Both the position numbers and the translations under genes were made by a program. Source: Herpetosiphon sp042688385 (GTDB lineage: Bacteria; Chloroflexota; Chloroflexia; Chloroflexales; Herpetosiphonaceae). Taken from it: a stretch of 64,000 bases of DNA. Positions 1 through 7,918 of this stretch are shown piece by piece. Within the stretch, counting starts at the first letter, position 1. The number at the start of each line of letters is the position of its first letter. The DNA lies in the NCBI RefSeq assembly GCF_042688385.1, contig NZ_JBHUPY010000001.1, forward strand, positions 372,001 to 436,000. Direction: 5' to 3'. The notes under the pieces were generated by a model, which saw only the letters and a program-made list of their open reading frames with translations, ran no database searches and was not told the origin of the DNA.

Positions 1-231
1 AGTAAATGGTCGCACAAAGCATTTTCCGATCAGTTAGGGCTGGAATATCAACTACTCAGCGATTATCAACGCCATGTTTCCGAAGCCTATGGCGTGTTGC
101 GGCCAGAAGGCTTTACCAATCGCGCCGTATTTGTGATTGATAAAGCTGGGATCGTGCGCCACGTTTCGGTAACCAACCCTGGCCAACAGCCCGACCAAAA
201 CGAAGTGATGAACGTGCTCGAAACCTTGTAA
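1..231 (+). CDS. AhpC/TSA-type redoxin, C-terminal end (partial)
   Basis: Only the last 76 codons are in the window; the frame is open at base 1 and ends in TAA. The stretch FTNRAVFVIDKAGIVRHV is the closing strand-turn-strand of the thioredoxin fold in AhpC/TSA and BCP-type peroxiredoxins, and LLSDYQRHVSEAYGV before it also fits. These enzymes reduce peroxides in the cytosol with a peroxidatic cysteine. That cysteine would lie upstream of the window, so the subtype cannot be told and the active site cannot be checked. The next gene is convergent, 32 bases away, with no obvious terminator hairpin between them. Confidence 0.7.
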   Translation, partial: SKWSHKAFSDQLGLEYQLLSDYQRHVSEAYGVLRPEGFTNRAVFVIDKAGIVRHVSVTNPGQQPDQNEVMNVLETL

Positions 232-263
232 ATTGCAATGGCGCGGTACTGCCCTGTATCGCG

Positions 264-584
264 CTAGCTGATGATTGCCAGCACGATGATCAAACCACCT
301 TGCAGCAATGCCAAGCCTGCCAAGCTTTTAAATGCGCCATCAGGCAGCCAATCGGGCCAAAGCCCAGCAGTTTGCCTAATTGGCTGACGGTCTTGGCGAT
401 AGCGCGGGTGATAACGGCCATTCACATAGCTGGCAAGCATCAGCATCACCCCTGGAATGCTATCGATCAGCATGCGCAACCCATTGCCTAGCCCACCAGT
501 TTGCCAAAATGGGCTGCTAGTAAAGGCTAAAGTTAGGCCGAAAAATCCAATCAGGCCAAATAGAATGTGCTTTGCATACTTCAT
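264..584 (-). CDS. small membrane protein, unknown function
   Basis: A 106-residue protein that I do not recognise. Residues 7-25 (hydrophobic, after MKYAKH) and 88-105 (LALLQGGLIIVLAIIS) look like membrane helices, and residues 42-55 are a weaker third segment. The middle (55-80) is rich in R, P and W and probably faces the cytosol. GGAGAG sits 4 bases before the ATG. The gene starts 20 bases after the stop of the small membrane protein gene upstream (605-943), so the two are probably one transcript. No catalytic motif is visible. Confidence 0.6.
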   Translation of the reverse strand: MKYAKHILFGLIGFFGLTLAFTSSPFWQTGGLGNGLRMLIDSIPGVMLMLASYVNGRYHPRYRQDRQPIRQTAGLWPDWLPDGAFKSLAGLALLQGGLIIVLAIIS

Positions 585-604
585 CGTTCTCTCCGATTAT
601 CCGT

Positions 605-943
605 TTAAAAAAACCATTTGCTCAATAGCCACAATCCGCCAGATCCAACCAAACTAACCTGTAATCCAGTCAGCACCCGTTGCTGGCTTGGGCTGAGCCA
701 CGCATTAAATTGGCCTAGGGTGGGCTGTTGGTTTGGCGCTGCATTTTCATAGCCATATTGGCGCATAAAAAGCCAGTAGTAGCCAACATGGCTCGCAACC
801 CATAAACCCCATGCAATTGTAACGAAGGCTTTGAAGGTTGCTTCAAGCGATGTGCTATTGACCAAGCTACTGGCTTGATCAAGGCTCATACCCACGCCGC
901 CAAGCCCGACCACAGCATACAACAGGTTATATTTGCGTTTCAT
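605..943 (-). CDS. small membrane protein, unknown function
   Basis: A 112-residue protein. The ATG at 943 is preferred because GGAG lies 6 bases upstream; an in-frame TTG at 955 would overlap that site. Hydrophobic segments at about residues 7-25, 42-64 and 88-110 suggest three membrane helices, with a short soluble stretch (NAAPNQQPTLGQFNAW) between the last two. I recognise no family. It lies 57 bases after the response regulator stop, on the same strand, so it may be the tail of the two-component operon. Confidence 0.6.
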   Translation of the reverse strand: MKRKYNLLYAVVGLGGVGMSLDQASSLVNSTSLEATFKAFVTIAWGLWVASHVGYYWLFMRQYGYENAAPNQQPTLGQFNAWLSPSQQRVLTGLQVSLVGSGGLWLLSKWFF

Positions 944-999
944 TGTTGGCTCCAACTATTCCGTAAGGCTGTACGCAGCGTTGCTGATTTTGATGCAAC

Positions 1000-1683
1000 T
1001 TAATTTGCCCCGTTGGGCTGCAAAATATAGCCAACACTAGGAATCGTCACCAAATATTGTGGCTCGGCGGGGTTTGGCTCGATTTTTTGGCGCAAACGAT
1101 GCACCAGTTGTTTCAATAAGGTGCGATCGCCAATGCCATGCTGGCCCCAAACATGGATTGTAACCTGTTCGTTGCTGACGACGCGGCCTGCATTGGCCAA
1201 CAAATATTGCAGCAAGCGAAATTCACGATTAGTCAACGAGACAAAGCCCAAGCCTTCGCGGCTCACACTTTGGCGCTCGGTATCCAGCACCAAATCGCCT
1301 TGTTGCAAGGGCGTTGGGCGTTCGCCGCCACCGCGTCGTAGCAGGGCGCGCACTCGTGCGGTAAGCGTGCGTGGGCTAAATGGCTTGTTGAGATAATCGT
1401 CAGCGCCGCCATCCAAGCCCCGAATCAAATCATCTTCGCTGTTGCGCACGGTCAGCAACATCACTGGTACAGCTGATTGGGCGCGAATTCGGCGACACAC
1501 TTCAAAGCCATCTAAACCTGGCATATTCACATCGAGAATCACCAATTCTGGTTGTTCGCTGGCAAATTGGGTTAAGGCTTGGGTTCCATCGGCTGCTTGC
1601 ACCACGGTGTAGCCTGCTTGGCTCAGGGCAAAGCCAATTAAGCCACGTAATTCAGCATCATCATCAACGACTAAAATTTTCAT
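1000..1683 (-). CDS. OmpR/PhoB-family response regulator
   Basis: A 227-residue two-domain regulator. The receiver domain (1-115) has the acidic pocket D7-D9, the phospho-acceptor D51 in VILDVNMPG and the conserved lysine K100 in LNKPF. The C-terminal winged helix (about 130-225) has the typical SLTNREFRLLQYLLANAGRV and VHRLRQKIEP elements that bind DNA. It starts at MKILVVDDD inside the last codons of the histidine kinase gene (20-base overlap), which marks the two as a translationally coupled pair. An in-frame start at 1704 is possible but lies further inside the kinase. The inducing signal is unknown. Confidence 0.93.
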   Translation of the reverse strand: MKILVVDDDAELRGLIGFALSQAGYTVVQAADGTQALTQFASEQPELVILDVNMPGLDGFEVCRRIRAQSAVPVMLLTVRNSEDDLIRGLDGGADDYLNKPFSPRTLTARVRALLRRGGGERPTPLQQGDLVLDTERQSVSREGLGFVSLTNREFRLLQYLLANAGRVVSNEQVTIHVWGQHGIGDRTLLKQLVHRLRQKIEPNPAEPQYLVTIPSVGYILQPNGAN

Positions 1684-3712
1684 CGCTTCCTCTGGGTAAT
1701 TCAATCACAATCCGCGTGCCAAGGCTGCGAGCTGGCACATGAATGCGGCCATCGTGGCGCTCAATAATTGATTGAACGATCCACAAGCCCAAGCCTGCGC
1801 CGCTTTGCTCTGGCTCGTTGCGTCCGCGCACAAACAAGCGAAACGGCGATTCGCTGGGTGATGGCGGCATGCCTGGGCCTTCATCTTCGACCCAAACTTG
1901 CAAATGCTCGGCGCTTACCTGGCCACCAATGCCAATGGTGCTATCGGGCGGCGAAAATTTGCTGGCATTGGCAAGCAGATTGACAAAGACTTGGGTTAAT
2001 CTGGTGGCATCGCCAGCCACATTCGGCAGTGGATAGGGCAAATCGACCTCGACTTGCTGGCGGCGTTGTTGAATTAATGGCAACATCAATTCAACTGCGG
2101 CCTCGACGACCGAATCTAAGGCGATTTCGCTGCGCCGAATTGTCAATTGGCCCGCTTCGATGCGCGCACTTTCCAATAAATTATCGATCAAATAGGTTAA
2201 GCGCAAGGCTCCACGCTGTAATGATACGATCAGTTGGCGAATTTGGGCAGTCGAAAGTTGCGGCAATTGATCAAGCAACAGCTCCAACGAAGCTAATTGG
2301 GCTGAGAGCGGGGTGCGAAACTCATGTGAAATGGTTGCCAAAATCGTATCGCGCAAACGGCGTGAAGTTTCAATATCAGTTTCATCACGCATTACCTGCA
2401 CATGATTGTGCTCAAGATCACCCGAGCTGGTGATAATCACGGTGCGGTGGCGACCATCGCGCAATTGTAAATGCTCGGTAGCTTGGGCTTGGCCGCGAAA
2501 GCGGGCATGAATAATCGGACAAGCTTGCTCACAAGGCCGCACGCCAGCGATGAACTGTGGCTGCAACACATCGCCACAAAACCGCCCAATTGCTTGCTCT
2601 GGCTCGATGCCAAGCATGCTGGCTGCTTGTTGATTCAAATAGCGAATCCGGCGATCGCGATCGACGGTAAATACACCTTCGACAATTCCCGCCAAAATAG
2701 CGTTGGCCTCAGATTGTTGGCGCTGAAGATCGGCGGTTAGGCCGCGCAGGCGTTGGCGCATATCTTCCAAGGTTCCGGCGAGCGTGCCGACCTCAACGCC
2801 TTTGGCCGGAGCGACAGGCGTAGTTAAATCGCCGCGACCAATTTGGGCGGCGGCTTTGGTCAAACGTCGCAACGGCCCACCAACATAGCGCCCAACCAAC
2901 AAATTTAAGCCAAAGGCCAAAACCCCGCCAACCAGGGCAATCGTGAGCAACACTTCGCTGAGCCGCTGCGCCGAATTGCGAATTTGGGTATCGGGCAAGG
3001 TCACGCTGACAACGCCAATTGGCTGGCCGGTGATGGAGAGCAGTGGGGCGCTCGCGATGTAGTGATGTTGCTCGCGCAAATAGCTATCGGTGGTTGAGTT
3101 TGTGTTGAGCGCCGCAGTTTGGGTTTGGCTTAATGGATCATTGGCGTTGCTTAGGCGTTGTTGCGGCACAATCGCCACGGGCAAACTCAGAATAGTCGAT
3201 AACTCAGCTTGATACTGTTGGTCAAGCTCGATCCAGACTGCGACAATGACGCTAGGATCGGTGGCAAGTGGCACGCGGGCAGCCAAGCGTAACAAAGGGC
3301 CATCAAGCAATAATGCCCGATCTGCGAGGGCTGGCATGGCCGGAACCTCAGCTCCAACCGCGATTAATAGCTGACCATTTTGATAGATTGCACAGCCCGC
3401 GAGATCGCTGGTGGCTTGAAATTGGCTTAAAAATGTGCTGAGTGCAGCTTGATCGTTGGTTTGCAACAGGCGGGCGAGGGTTGGGCGTTCGGCCAATAGT
3501 TGGGCGGTTGTCAATACCTCGTTGCCCGAACGCTGGACATCGTTTTGAGCGATTGCAACGCCTTGGCGCACTCGGGCTAAGCCTTGATCATCGCCCAATT
3601 CCAACAACAAGCTAATTGCCACCGTCGCAATTCCGACGATGGCAATGATTAACACAGCTAAGTTTACGCCGATCAGCAGCGTTGGGAGGCGAATTTTAGG
3701 CCGTAATTGCAT
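1664..3712 (-). CDS. membrane sensor histidine kinase (Cache-like, HAMP, PAS, HisKA, HATPase_c)
   Basis: A 682-residue kinase. Helix 1 is at about 12-36, an extracytoplasmic sensor of about 215 residues follows, and helix 2 is at 253-275. HAMP spans 276-328 and a PAS domain 335-445. The phospho-acceptor is H463 (SHEFRTPL); the ATPase domain has an N-box (VFVNLLANASKFSP), G1 (VEDEGPGMP) and G2 (GAGLGLWIV). It should phosphorylate the regulator encoded immediately downstream, with which it overlaps. The periplasm-facing part is probably a single Cache-type fold, but its ligand is unknown. The PAS domain contains a C-x3-C pair (PCEQACP) that might bind metal or sense redox state; that is inference. 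Confidence 0.93.
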   Translation of the reverse strand: MQLRPKIRLPTLLIGVNLAVLIIAIVGIATVAISLLLELGDDQGLARVRQGVAIAQNDVQRSGNEVLTTAQLLAERPTLARLLQTNDQAALSTFLSQFQATSDLAGCAIYQNGQLLIAVGAEVPAMPALADRALLLDGPLLRLAARVPLATDPSVIVAVWIELDQQYQAELSTILSLPVAIVPQQRLSNANDPLSQTQTAALNTNSTTDSYLREQHHYIASAPLLSITGQPIGVVSVTLPDTQIRNSAQRLSEVLLTIALVGGVLAFGLNLLVGRYVGGPLRRLTKAAAQIGRGDLTTPVAPAKGVEVGTLAGTLEDMRQRLRGLTADLQRQQSEANAILAGIVEGVFTVDRDRRIRYLNQQAASMLGIEPEQAIGRFCGDVLQPQFIAGVRPCEQACPIIHARFRGQAQATEHLQLRDGRHRTVIITSSGDLEHNHVQVMRDETDIETSRRLRDTILATISHEFRTPLSAQLASLELLLDQLPQLSTAQIRQLIVSLQRGALRLTYLIDNLLESARIEAGQLTIRRSEIALDSVVEAAVELMLPLIQQRRQQVEVDLPYPLPNVAGDATRLTQVFVNLLANASKFSPPDSTIGIGGQVSAEHLQVWVEDEGPGMPPSPSESPFRLFVRGRNEPEQSGAGLGLWIVQSIIERHDGRIHVPARSLGTRIVIELPRGSDENFSR

Positions 3713-3736
3713 CTCGACACCGCTGCAATAAATGTT

Positions 3737-4113
3737 GATCCACGAAGAGCACGAAGGATACGAAGGATTGGAACCGCGAAGATCGCGAAGAGCACGAAGG
3801 TCTATAGCTACAGGCTATTGGCTAGCGGACGATCGGTGTGATTTCCTGCCAATCATTCATCCAAAAGCCAAGAGCTTATAGCCCTGGATTTTTGCCACAG
3901 ATTGGCACAGATTAGTCAGATTATGATCTTTTTCGCCACGAATTGCACGAATTGCACGAACAAGGTTTCGATAGCCCATAGCCATCTTCTCTCTGCGCCT
4001 CTGCGTTAAAAACGGAACTCGATCCCTCGCCCCTATTTTGACTTTTGATTTCTGACTTTTGATTTTCCCTTCATCCTTCATCCTTCATCCTTTAGCTATG
4101 TTCTATGTTCTTT
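3737..4113. repeat. ordered block of short tandem repeats (word block 1)
   Basis: Between the kinase start and the GlpB-like gene end the DNA is a string of short tandem words. In plus-strand order they are 9-bp CACGAAGRR units (3740-3800), GGCTATT/GGCTAGC (3811-3826), CACAGATT units (3896-3923), CACGAATTG units (3937-3960), ATAGCC units (3971-3983), CTCTGCG units (3991-4006), TTTTGAC/TTTTGATTTC units (4037-4067), CTTCATC heptads (4070-4091) and TTCTATG heptads (4097-4113). The last words run into the coding sequence of the GlpB-like gene. Open frames here (for example 3857-4081 minus) are repeat translation, not genes. Confidence 0.85.
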
Positions 4114-5301
4114 AAACGCTTGGGTTGCACTTGCAAGGGCTAAACCCTCAACCCAACGCTCGCGAATCGGGTCGCATCCGGCCAGCGCGGCCCCAACGAT
4201 TTGCAGATTTTCGGCAATTGGCTGGTGCTGTGCATCGATTGGCTGAAGCTCTTGATTAACTGCGATGCCTGCTTGAAAGAGCTGATGTTGCTGGTGAAGA
4301 TTGGGTTCGAACCACTGATCACGCTCGGCTGGTTGTTGAACTGGCAAATTGAGCGCGGTTTCACGTAGCAGGTTGGGATAATCGGCGCGTAATCCACCGC
4401 CGCCAATGCCGCCAGTTGCCAAAATATAGTGCTTGGCACTGTGGCGTTGTTCGCGGGCGGCGGCAGCGCTATACACCGCAACCAGCCGTTGGTGCTGAAA
4501 CTCGCCGCGAATAACTTCTGCACTCAGTTGGATGCGGCCATTCAACTGCTCAAAATGGCTGATTAACATGCGTTGCAAGCGTAACCCGGCCACATTGGTT
4601 GGCAAGGTTGGCACTTCGGCCACCAAACATCCCAATTTACTTTGCAGTTCATTAACGATGCTTGCGCTCTGGTCGAGGCCAAGAATTGCGGGAAACAGTA
4701 GGAGTTGTGCATCGCCGCGAATCTGATCGATTTGCTTAATGAGCGCTTGGCGAAAACTGGCTTGCTCGCATAAACGGGCCAAATTGACGCTATTGAAATC
4801 GCGGCTGCGCTCGCTTGGCGGCATCGTCAAATATGCGCCACGCGCGGCAATCCCTTGCTCGGCGAGTCGTGCTGCCAACAACGGGGAAAAGAAATCGCGT
4901 AATTCGTGAAAACCAAGCACCAAGACCCGATAATTGCTGATGATCGAGCGTTCAGCGTTGATCATCGTTAAGGGAACGGCGTTGGTTGGCCGCCACGTGC
5001 CAATTGCAGTTGGCAACCACGCATGCTGGCGCTTAGCCACAAAGCGATAGCTCTGCTGCTCGCTGAATTTCAGCCAAGCTTGGGTTGCTGGTTCCAACGC
5101 TGATTGCAGCGTCGCAAAGGGATGGTGGGTGCTTTGTTCGGCTGGTGGTTGGTGCGGCCAAAGATCAAGGCAGCCGCTGCTCCACGGCAATGTGCCATGG
5201 CCTTTGGCCAACAACGTGACGCTTCGGCCAGCTTGGGCATGCAGAATCGCGCTCCACAAGCCTGCGAGGCCTGCGCCAATTACCAACACATCAGCTTGCA
5301 C
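4096..5301 (-). CDS. glpB: GlpB-like FAD protein (anaerobic glycerol-3-phosphate dehydrogenase subunit B family)
   Basis: A 401-residue Rossmann flavoprotein close to the usual length of GlpB (about 420). It has VLVIGAGLAGLWSAI at residues 5-19, SSGCLDLW at 42-49 (GlpB: SSG-LDLL), LPTLPTNVAGLRLQ at about 230 and a C-terminal GAALAGCDPI. In enterobacteria GlpB works with GlpA and GlpC to pass electrons from glycerol 3-phosphate to quinone; neither partner is encoded here, so the role is open. The start is GTG with GGAG 7 bases upstream, 2 bases after the permease stop. It is the last gene of a five-gene operon. Its last five codons, including the TAG, are made of the heptad repeat that follows. 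Confidence 0.75.
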   Translation of the reverse strand: MQADVLVIGAGLAGLWSAILHAQAGRSVTLLAKGHGTLPWSSGCLDLWPHQPPAEQSTHHPFATLQSALEPATQAWLKFSEQQSYRFVAKRQHAWLPTAIGTWRPTNAVPLTMINAERSIISNYRVLVLGFHELRDFFSPLLAARLAEQGIAARGAYLTMPPSERSRDFNSVNLARLCEQASFRQALIKQIDQIRGDAQLLLFPAILGLDQSASIVNELQSKLGCLVAEVPTLPTNVAGLRLQRMLISHFEQLNGRIQLSAEVIRGEFQHQRLVAVYSAAAAREQRHSAKHYILATGGIGGGGLRADYPNLLRETALNLPVQQPAERDQWFEPNLHQQHQLFQAGIAVNQELQPIDAQHQPIAENLQIVGAALAGCDPIRERWVEGLALASATQAFKEHRT

Positions 5302-5303
5302 GC

Positions 5304-6083
5304 TTAGGCTCCTAGAATAATATCGCGGCGTTCAAAGGCAAAAAAGCCAAAGGCGCTGACCGCAATTAACAGGGCCATTTGGCCTCCCAAAATTGCCAAG
5401 GCTTGATTGATGTTGCTCTCGTAGGCTTGGCGGGTAACTGCTAGCTCAAAGCCTGCGAAAAGCGGGGTTAATGGAATGCCAACGATGGTGCGAATGGCGG
5501 CCAAAATTTTGCCCAAGCTGCCATTCGGGGCAAAGGTATTGGTAAAAATATCGCTGGTGCTCAACGAAGCCAAGGCAATTACGCCCAAAATGCTCAAGCG
5601 CCAGCCTTGCGATAAGACCAAACTGGAAAGCAACAGTACCAATGCCGTCACCAAGGCAATATCTAAAATCAACGGCAACGCGCCAGCGCCCCAAATCACT
5701 GCATCCCACAAAACAGGCTTATTGATCAGCGTGACGATCAGCGTGCAGAGCAACAGATTGGTTAGGCTAATTAAAAAAGCGACTAAAAATAAGCCAACCA
5801 AATAGCCTTTGCGCCCAAGCGAGCGCGCTAAAACGACATAGCCCTGGGGCCGATTGCCCATGCCTGCCATCATCGTCGTGGTGAAAATTGTTTGACATAA
5901 TACGAAAATGGCGGTCATGCTAAAAAACTGGGTGGCGGTGAGTTGCGCGGCTGTATTTGGTTTGCGCAGAAACACATACGCAAAAATAATTAATGCGCCA
6001 AACTCAATTAAGAAACGCCCAGAGCGTTTATATTCGCTCCAGATAAAGCCTGTCCAAGCCCAAATTTGCCGAAGCTTTGCCAT
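5304..6083 (-). CDS. ABC-2-type transporter permease
   Basis: A 259-residue membrane protein with about six helices (roughly 27-42, 52-75, 96-122, 128-155, 165-185 and 230-250). It has no extended soluble domain. Such permeases pair with an ATPase of the CcmA/NatA type to export lipids, drugs or peptides, or to act in membrane assembly. It overlaps the ATPase gene by one base (TAATG), so the two are translationally coupled and almost certainly form one transporter. Substrate unknown. The operon context (hydrogenase-like and GlpB-like proteins) is unusual for an exporter. Confidence 0.8.
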   Translation of the reverse strand: MAKLRQIWAWTGFIWSEYKRSGRFLIEFGALIIFAYVFLRKPNTAAQLTATQFFSMTAIFVLCQTIFTTTMMAGMGNRPQGYVVLARSLGRKGYLVGLFLVAFLISLTNLLLCTLIVTLINKPVLWDAVIWGAGALPLILDIALVTALVLLLSSLVLSQGWRLSILGVIALASLSTSDIFTNTFAPNGSLGKILAAIRTIVGIPLTPLFAGFELAVTRQAYESNINQALAILGGQMALLIAVSAFGFFAFERRDIILGA

Positions 6084-7054
6084 TATTGCTGTTCCTCGTT
6101 CGCTAACAAACTATCAAGAATTGCCAGCGGTGCTTGGGGCTGCATTTCTGCTGGTGGTTCTTTGCCCGATACAACGTGCAGATACAGATCGCGCAGATTG
6201 CCAAGCGTCGGTTGTAAGCTCGACACCGTGTAGCCTTCATCAAGCAGCAATTGCAACAACCGCCCTTGCAAGGCTGGGTTATTTTCGGGCACGGTGATAA
6301 AGCGATCATCGCGCACAATGCTGGGGTCAATCGAGCGCAGGGCAAAATCGAGCGCAGCGGTTGGAGTTTCTTTCAGCGTCAGCACGATGCCATTGGTTCC
6401 CGTTAGTTGGGCTAAATCGGTTTCGGCGGCCAGCGCACCTTGCACCAAAATGCCTACCCGATTGCAAACCGCCTCGATCTCATCAAGCTGGTGCGAGCAA
6501 ATCAAAATCGTATGGCCTTGACTGCGTAGATCGAGCAGGAGATCGCGCATTTCAAGTTGGCCTTGGGGGTCGAGGCCCGATGATGGCTCGTCGATCAGCA
6601 AGAGTTGCGGGTCGGCAAGCAAGGCTTGGGCAATCCCAACCCGCTGGGTCATCCCCTTGGAATAGGTGCGCATGCGCTTATCGGCAGCTTCGGTCATGCC
6701 CACCAATTCGAGCAAATCGTTGATCCGACTGGCGAGGCTTGGGCCACGTTGGCCGCCAAAGTGGCCCATGTAGGTCAAATATTCGCGGGCGCTGCAATGG
6801 GTGTGGTAGCGCAAGCGTTCGGGCAAATAGCCAATTTGGCCGTGCATGGCGGCAGGTGTTTTGCCAAAAACCTCAATTCGTCCACTGTCGGGGTATAAAA
6901 ATCCCATAATCAAATGAATGAGGGTCGATTTGCCAGCGCCATTTGCCCCCAGCAAGCCATAGACTTGGCCTTCTTGGACCATCAAATTCAACTGGCGCAA
7001 GATCGTTGTTGTATCAAACCGTTTGACAATATTTTCAAGCAAGAGTGCTGTCAT
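6083..7054 (-). CDS. ABC transporter ATP-binding protein (CcmA/NatA type)
   Basis: A 323-residue ATPase. Walker A is GLLGANGAGKST (about 34-45), the signature is YSKGMTQRVGIAQAL (a variant of LSGGQ), Walker B is LLLIDEPSSGLDP, and the H-loop is ILICSHQ. The C-terminal 90 residues form the accessory domain usual in ABC-2 exporters. It energises the permease encoded directly downstream. AGAAGG lies just before the ATG, and the upstream gene ends 9 bases before it. Signature 'SKGM' rather than 'SGGQ' is common in this subfamily and does not suggest inactivity. Confidence 0.92.
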   Translation of the reverse strand: MTALLLENIVKRFDTTTILRQLNLMVQEGQVYGLLGANGAGKSTLIHLIMGFLYPDSGRIEVFGKTPAAMHGQIGYLPERLRYHTHCSAREYLTYMGHFGGQRGPSLASRINDLLELVGMTEAADKRMRTYSKGMTQRVGIAQALLADPQLLLIDEPSSGLDPQGQLEMRDLLLDLRSQGHTILICSHQLDEIEAVCNRVGILVQGALAAETDLAQLTGTNGIVLTLKETPTAALDFALRSIDPSIVRDDRFITVPENNPALQGRLLQLLLDEGYTVSSLQPTLGNLRDLYLHVVSGKEPPAEMQPQAPLAILDSLLANEEQQ

Positions 7055-7063
7055 ACCTTCTCC

Positions 7064-7909
7064 CTACATCCAATGCTGCATGACAACCAAGACAATGCCG
7101 CTGAGCAAGGCCACTGGCAAGGCGCGCGTATAGCACCAACGCAAGCTTTCGTTCAACGGCTGGCGCACTGTTGAGCCGTTGATGTAGCGGCCTACCCCAG
7201 CCAAAGCCAAGGTAGTGGCAACGGTCAAGGCTATGTGCAGCGACCAATGCAAGCCCGCCGTAATCGGAAAGCCCAACAGGGGGATTAATGTGAGCAGGAC
7301 TGTTGCACGAATTGCCCGCCCCCACTGGGCTAGCTCGGCGCTAGCACGATTCAATTCTGCTTCGGGGCCGCCGGGCGTTAAGCTCCAATCATGGGCAAAT
7401 GGCCCCCAACCGAGCGCAACCGGCAAGGCCATGGCGGCGGCAATCAAGGCCAAAACCCGCGCTGGCACAATGTTCCATTGCCAATTATCGCCTGTCCAGA
7501 GCGCAACGCCCAAGGCCAACCACAAGACAATCCGGCCTGCGCTACTCAATTGGGCCTCACGCATGGCTGCGCGCACACTTGAAGCCGCCAAACTTTGCAA
7601 GCCCGGCATCAGTGCCAGCATAAATGAGGTTTCGAGCAAGGCCCAAGCCAGCCACAATTGGCCTAAACGTGAGGTTGCTAGTGGCGAGCCAGCCCATGGC
7701 AAAAATGCAGGTGCAATTAAGCCCAAGAGCGCTGCGATTGCCAGACTAAGCGAGGTTTTGCCCCGCAATGCCGCCAATAGCCCGCGGCTCAAGCCACCCC
7801 CAGGCGCGTGCAATTTGGTAATCCCAATCACGGCGAGGGTCAAGAGCATTGTGGTAAGCATGCCTGGGTAGAGCAACGCAGCAATCAATTGTTCAATTAA
7901 TGTATTCAT
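7064..7909 (-). CDS. HycD/EchB/NuoH-like membrane subunit, divergent
   Basis: A 281-residue protein with about eight helices. Blocks line up by eye with HycD, the NuoH-type subunit of membrane hydrogenases: ASSVRAAMREAQLSSAG corresponds to the 'AS-FGG-GASRE-TLG' region, and ELNRASAELAQWGRAIRATVLL to the 'TEYSG-G-A-MKWG-SLKQLVVL' region. In HycD/NuoH this subunit contacts the N2-cluster subunit and begins the proton path. Here the acidic 'PFDLAEAEQEL' loop reads PFAHDWSLTPGGPEAEL, so most of its charge is lost. It follows the HycG-like gene by 9 bases with AAAGGT as the binding site. The homology is convincing in context but weaker than for its partner. Confidence 0.6.
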   Translation of the reverse strand: MNTLIEQLIAALLYPGMLTTMLLTLAVIGITKLHAPGGGLSRGLLAALRGKTSLSLAIAALLGLIAPAFLPWAGSPLATSRLGQLWLAWALLETSFMLALMPGLQSLAASSVRAAMREAQLSSAGRIVLWLALGVALWTGDNWQWNIVPARVLALIAAAMALPVALGWGPFAHDWSLTPGGPEAELNRASAELAQWGRAIRATVLLTLIPLLGFPITAGLHWSLHIALTVATTLALAGVGRYINGSTVRQPLNESLRWCYTRALPVALLSGIVLVVMQHWM

Positions 7910-7918
7910 AAGCGACCT

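Noticed and set aside
3857..4081. 74-codon frame between the kinase and the GlpB-like gene
   Set aside because: It is a translation of short tandem repeats (KSQKSKV, TQRRREK), and similar frames recur wherever the words occur.
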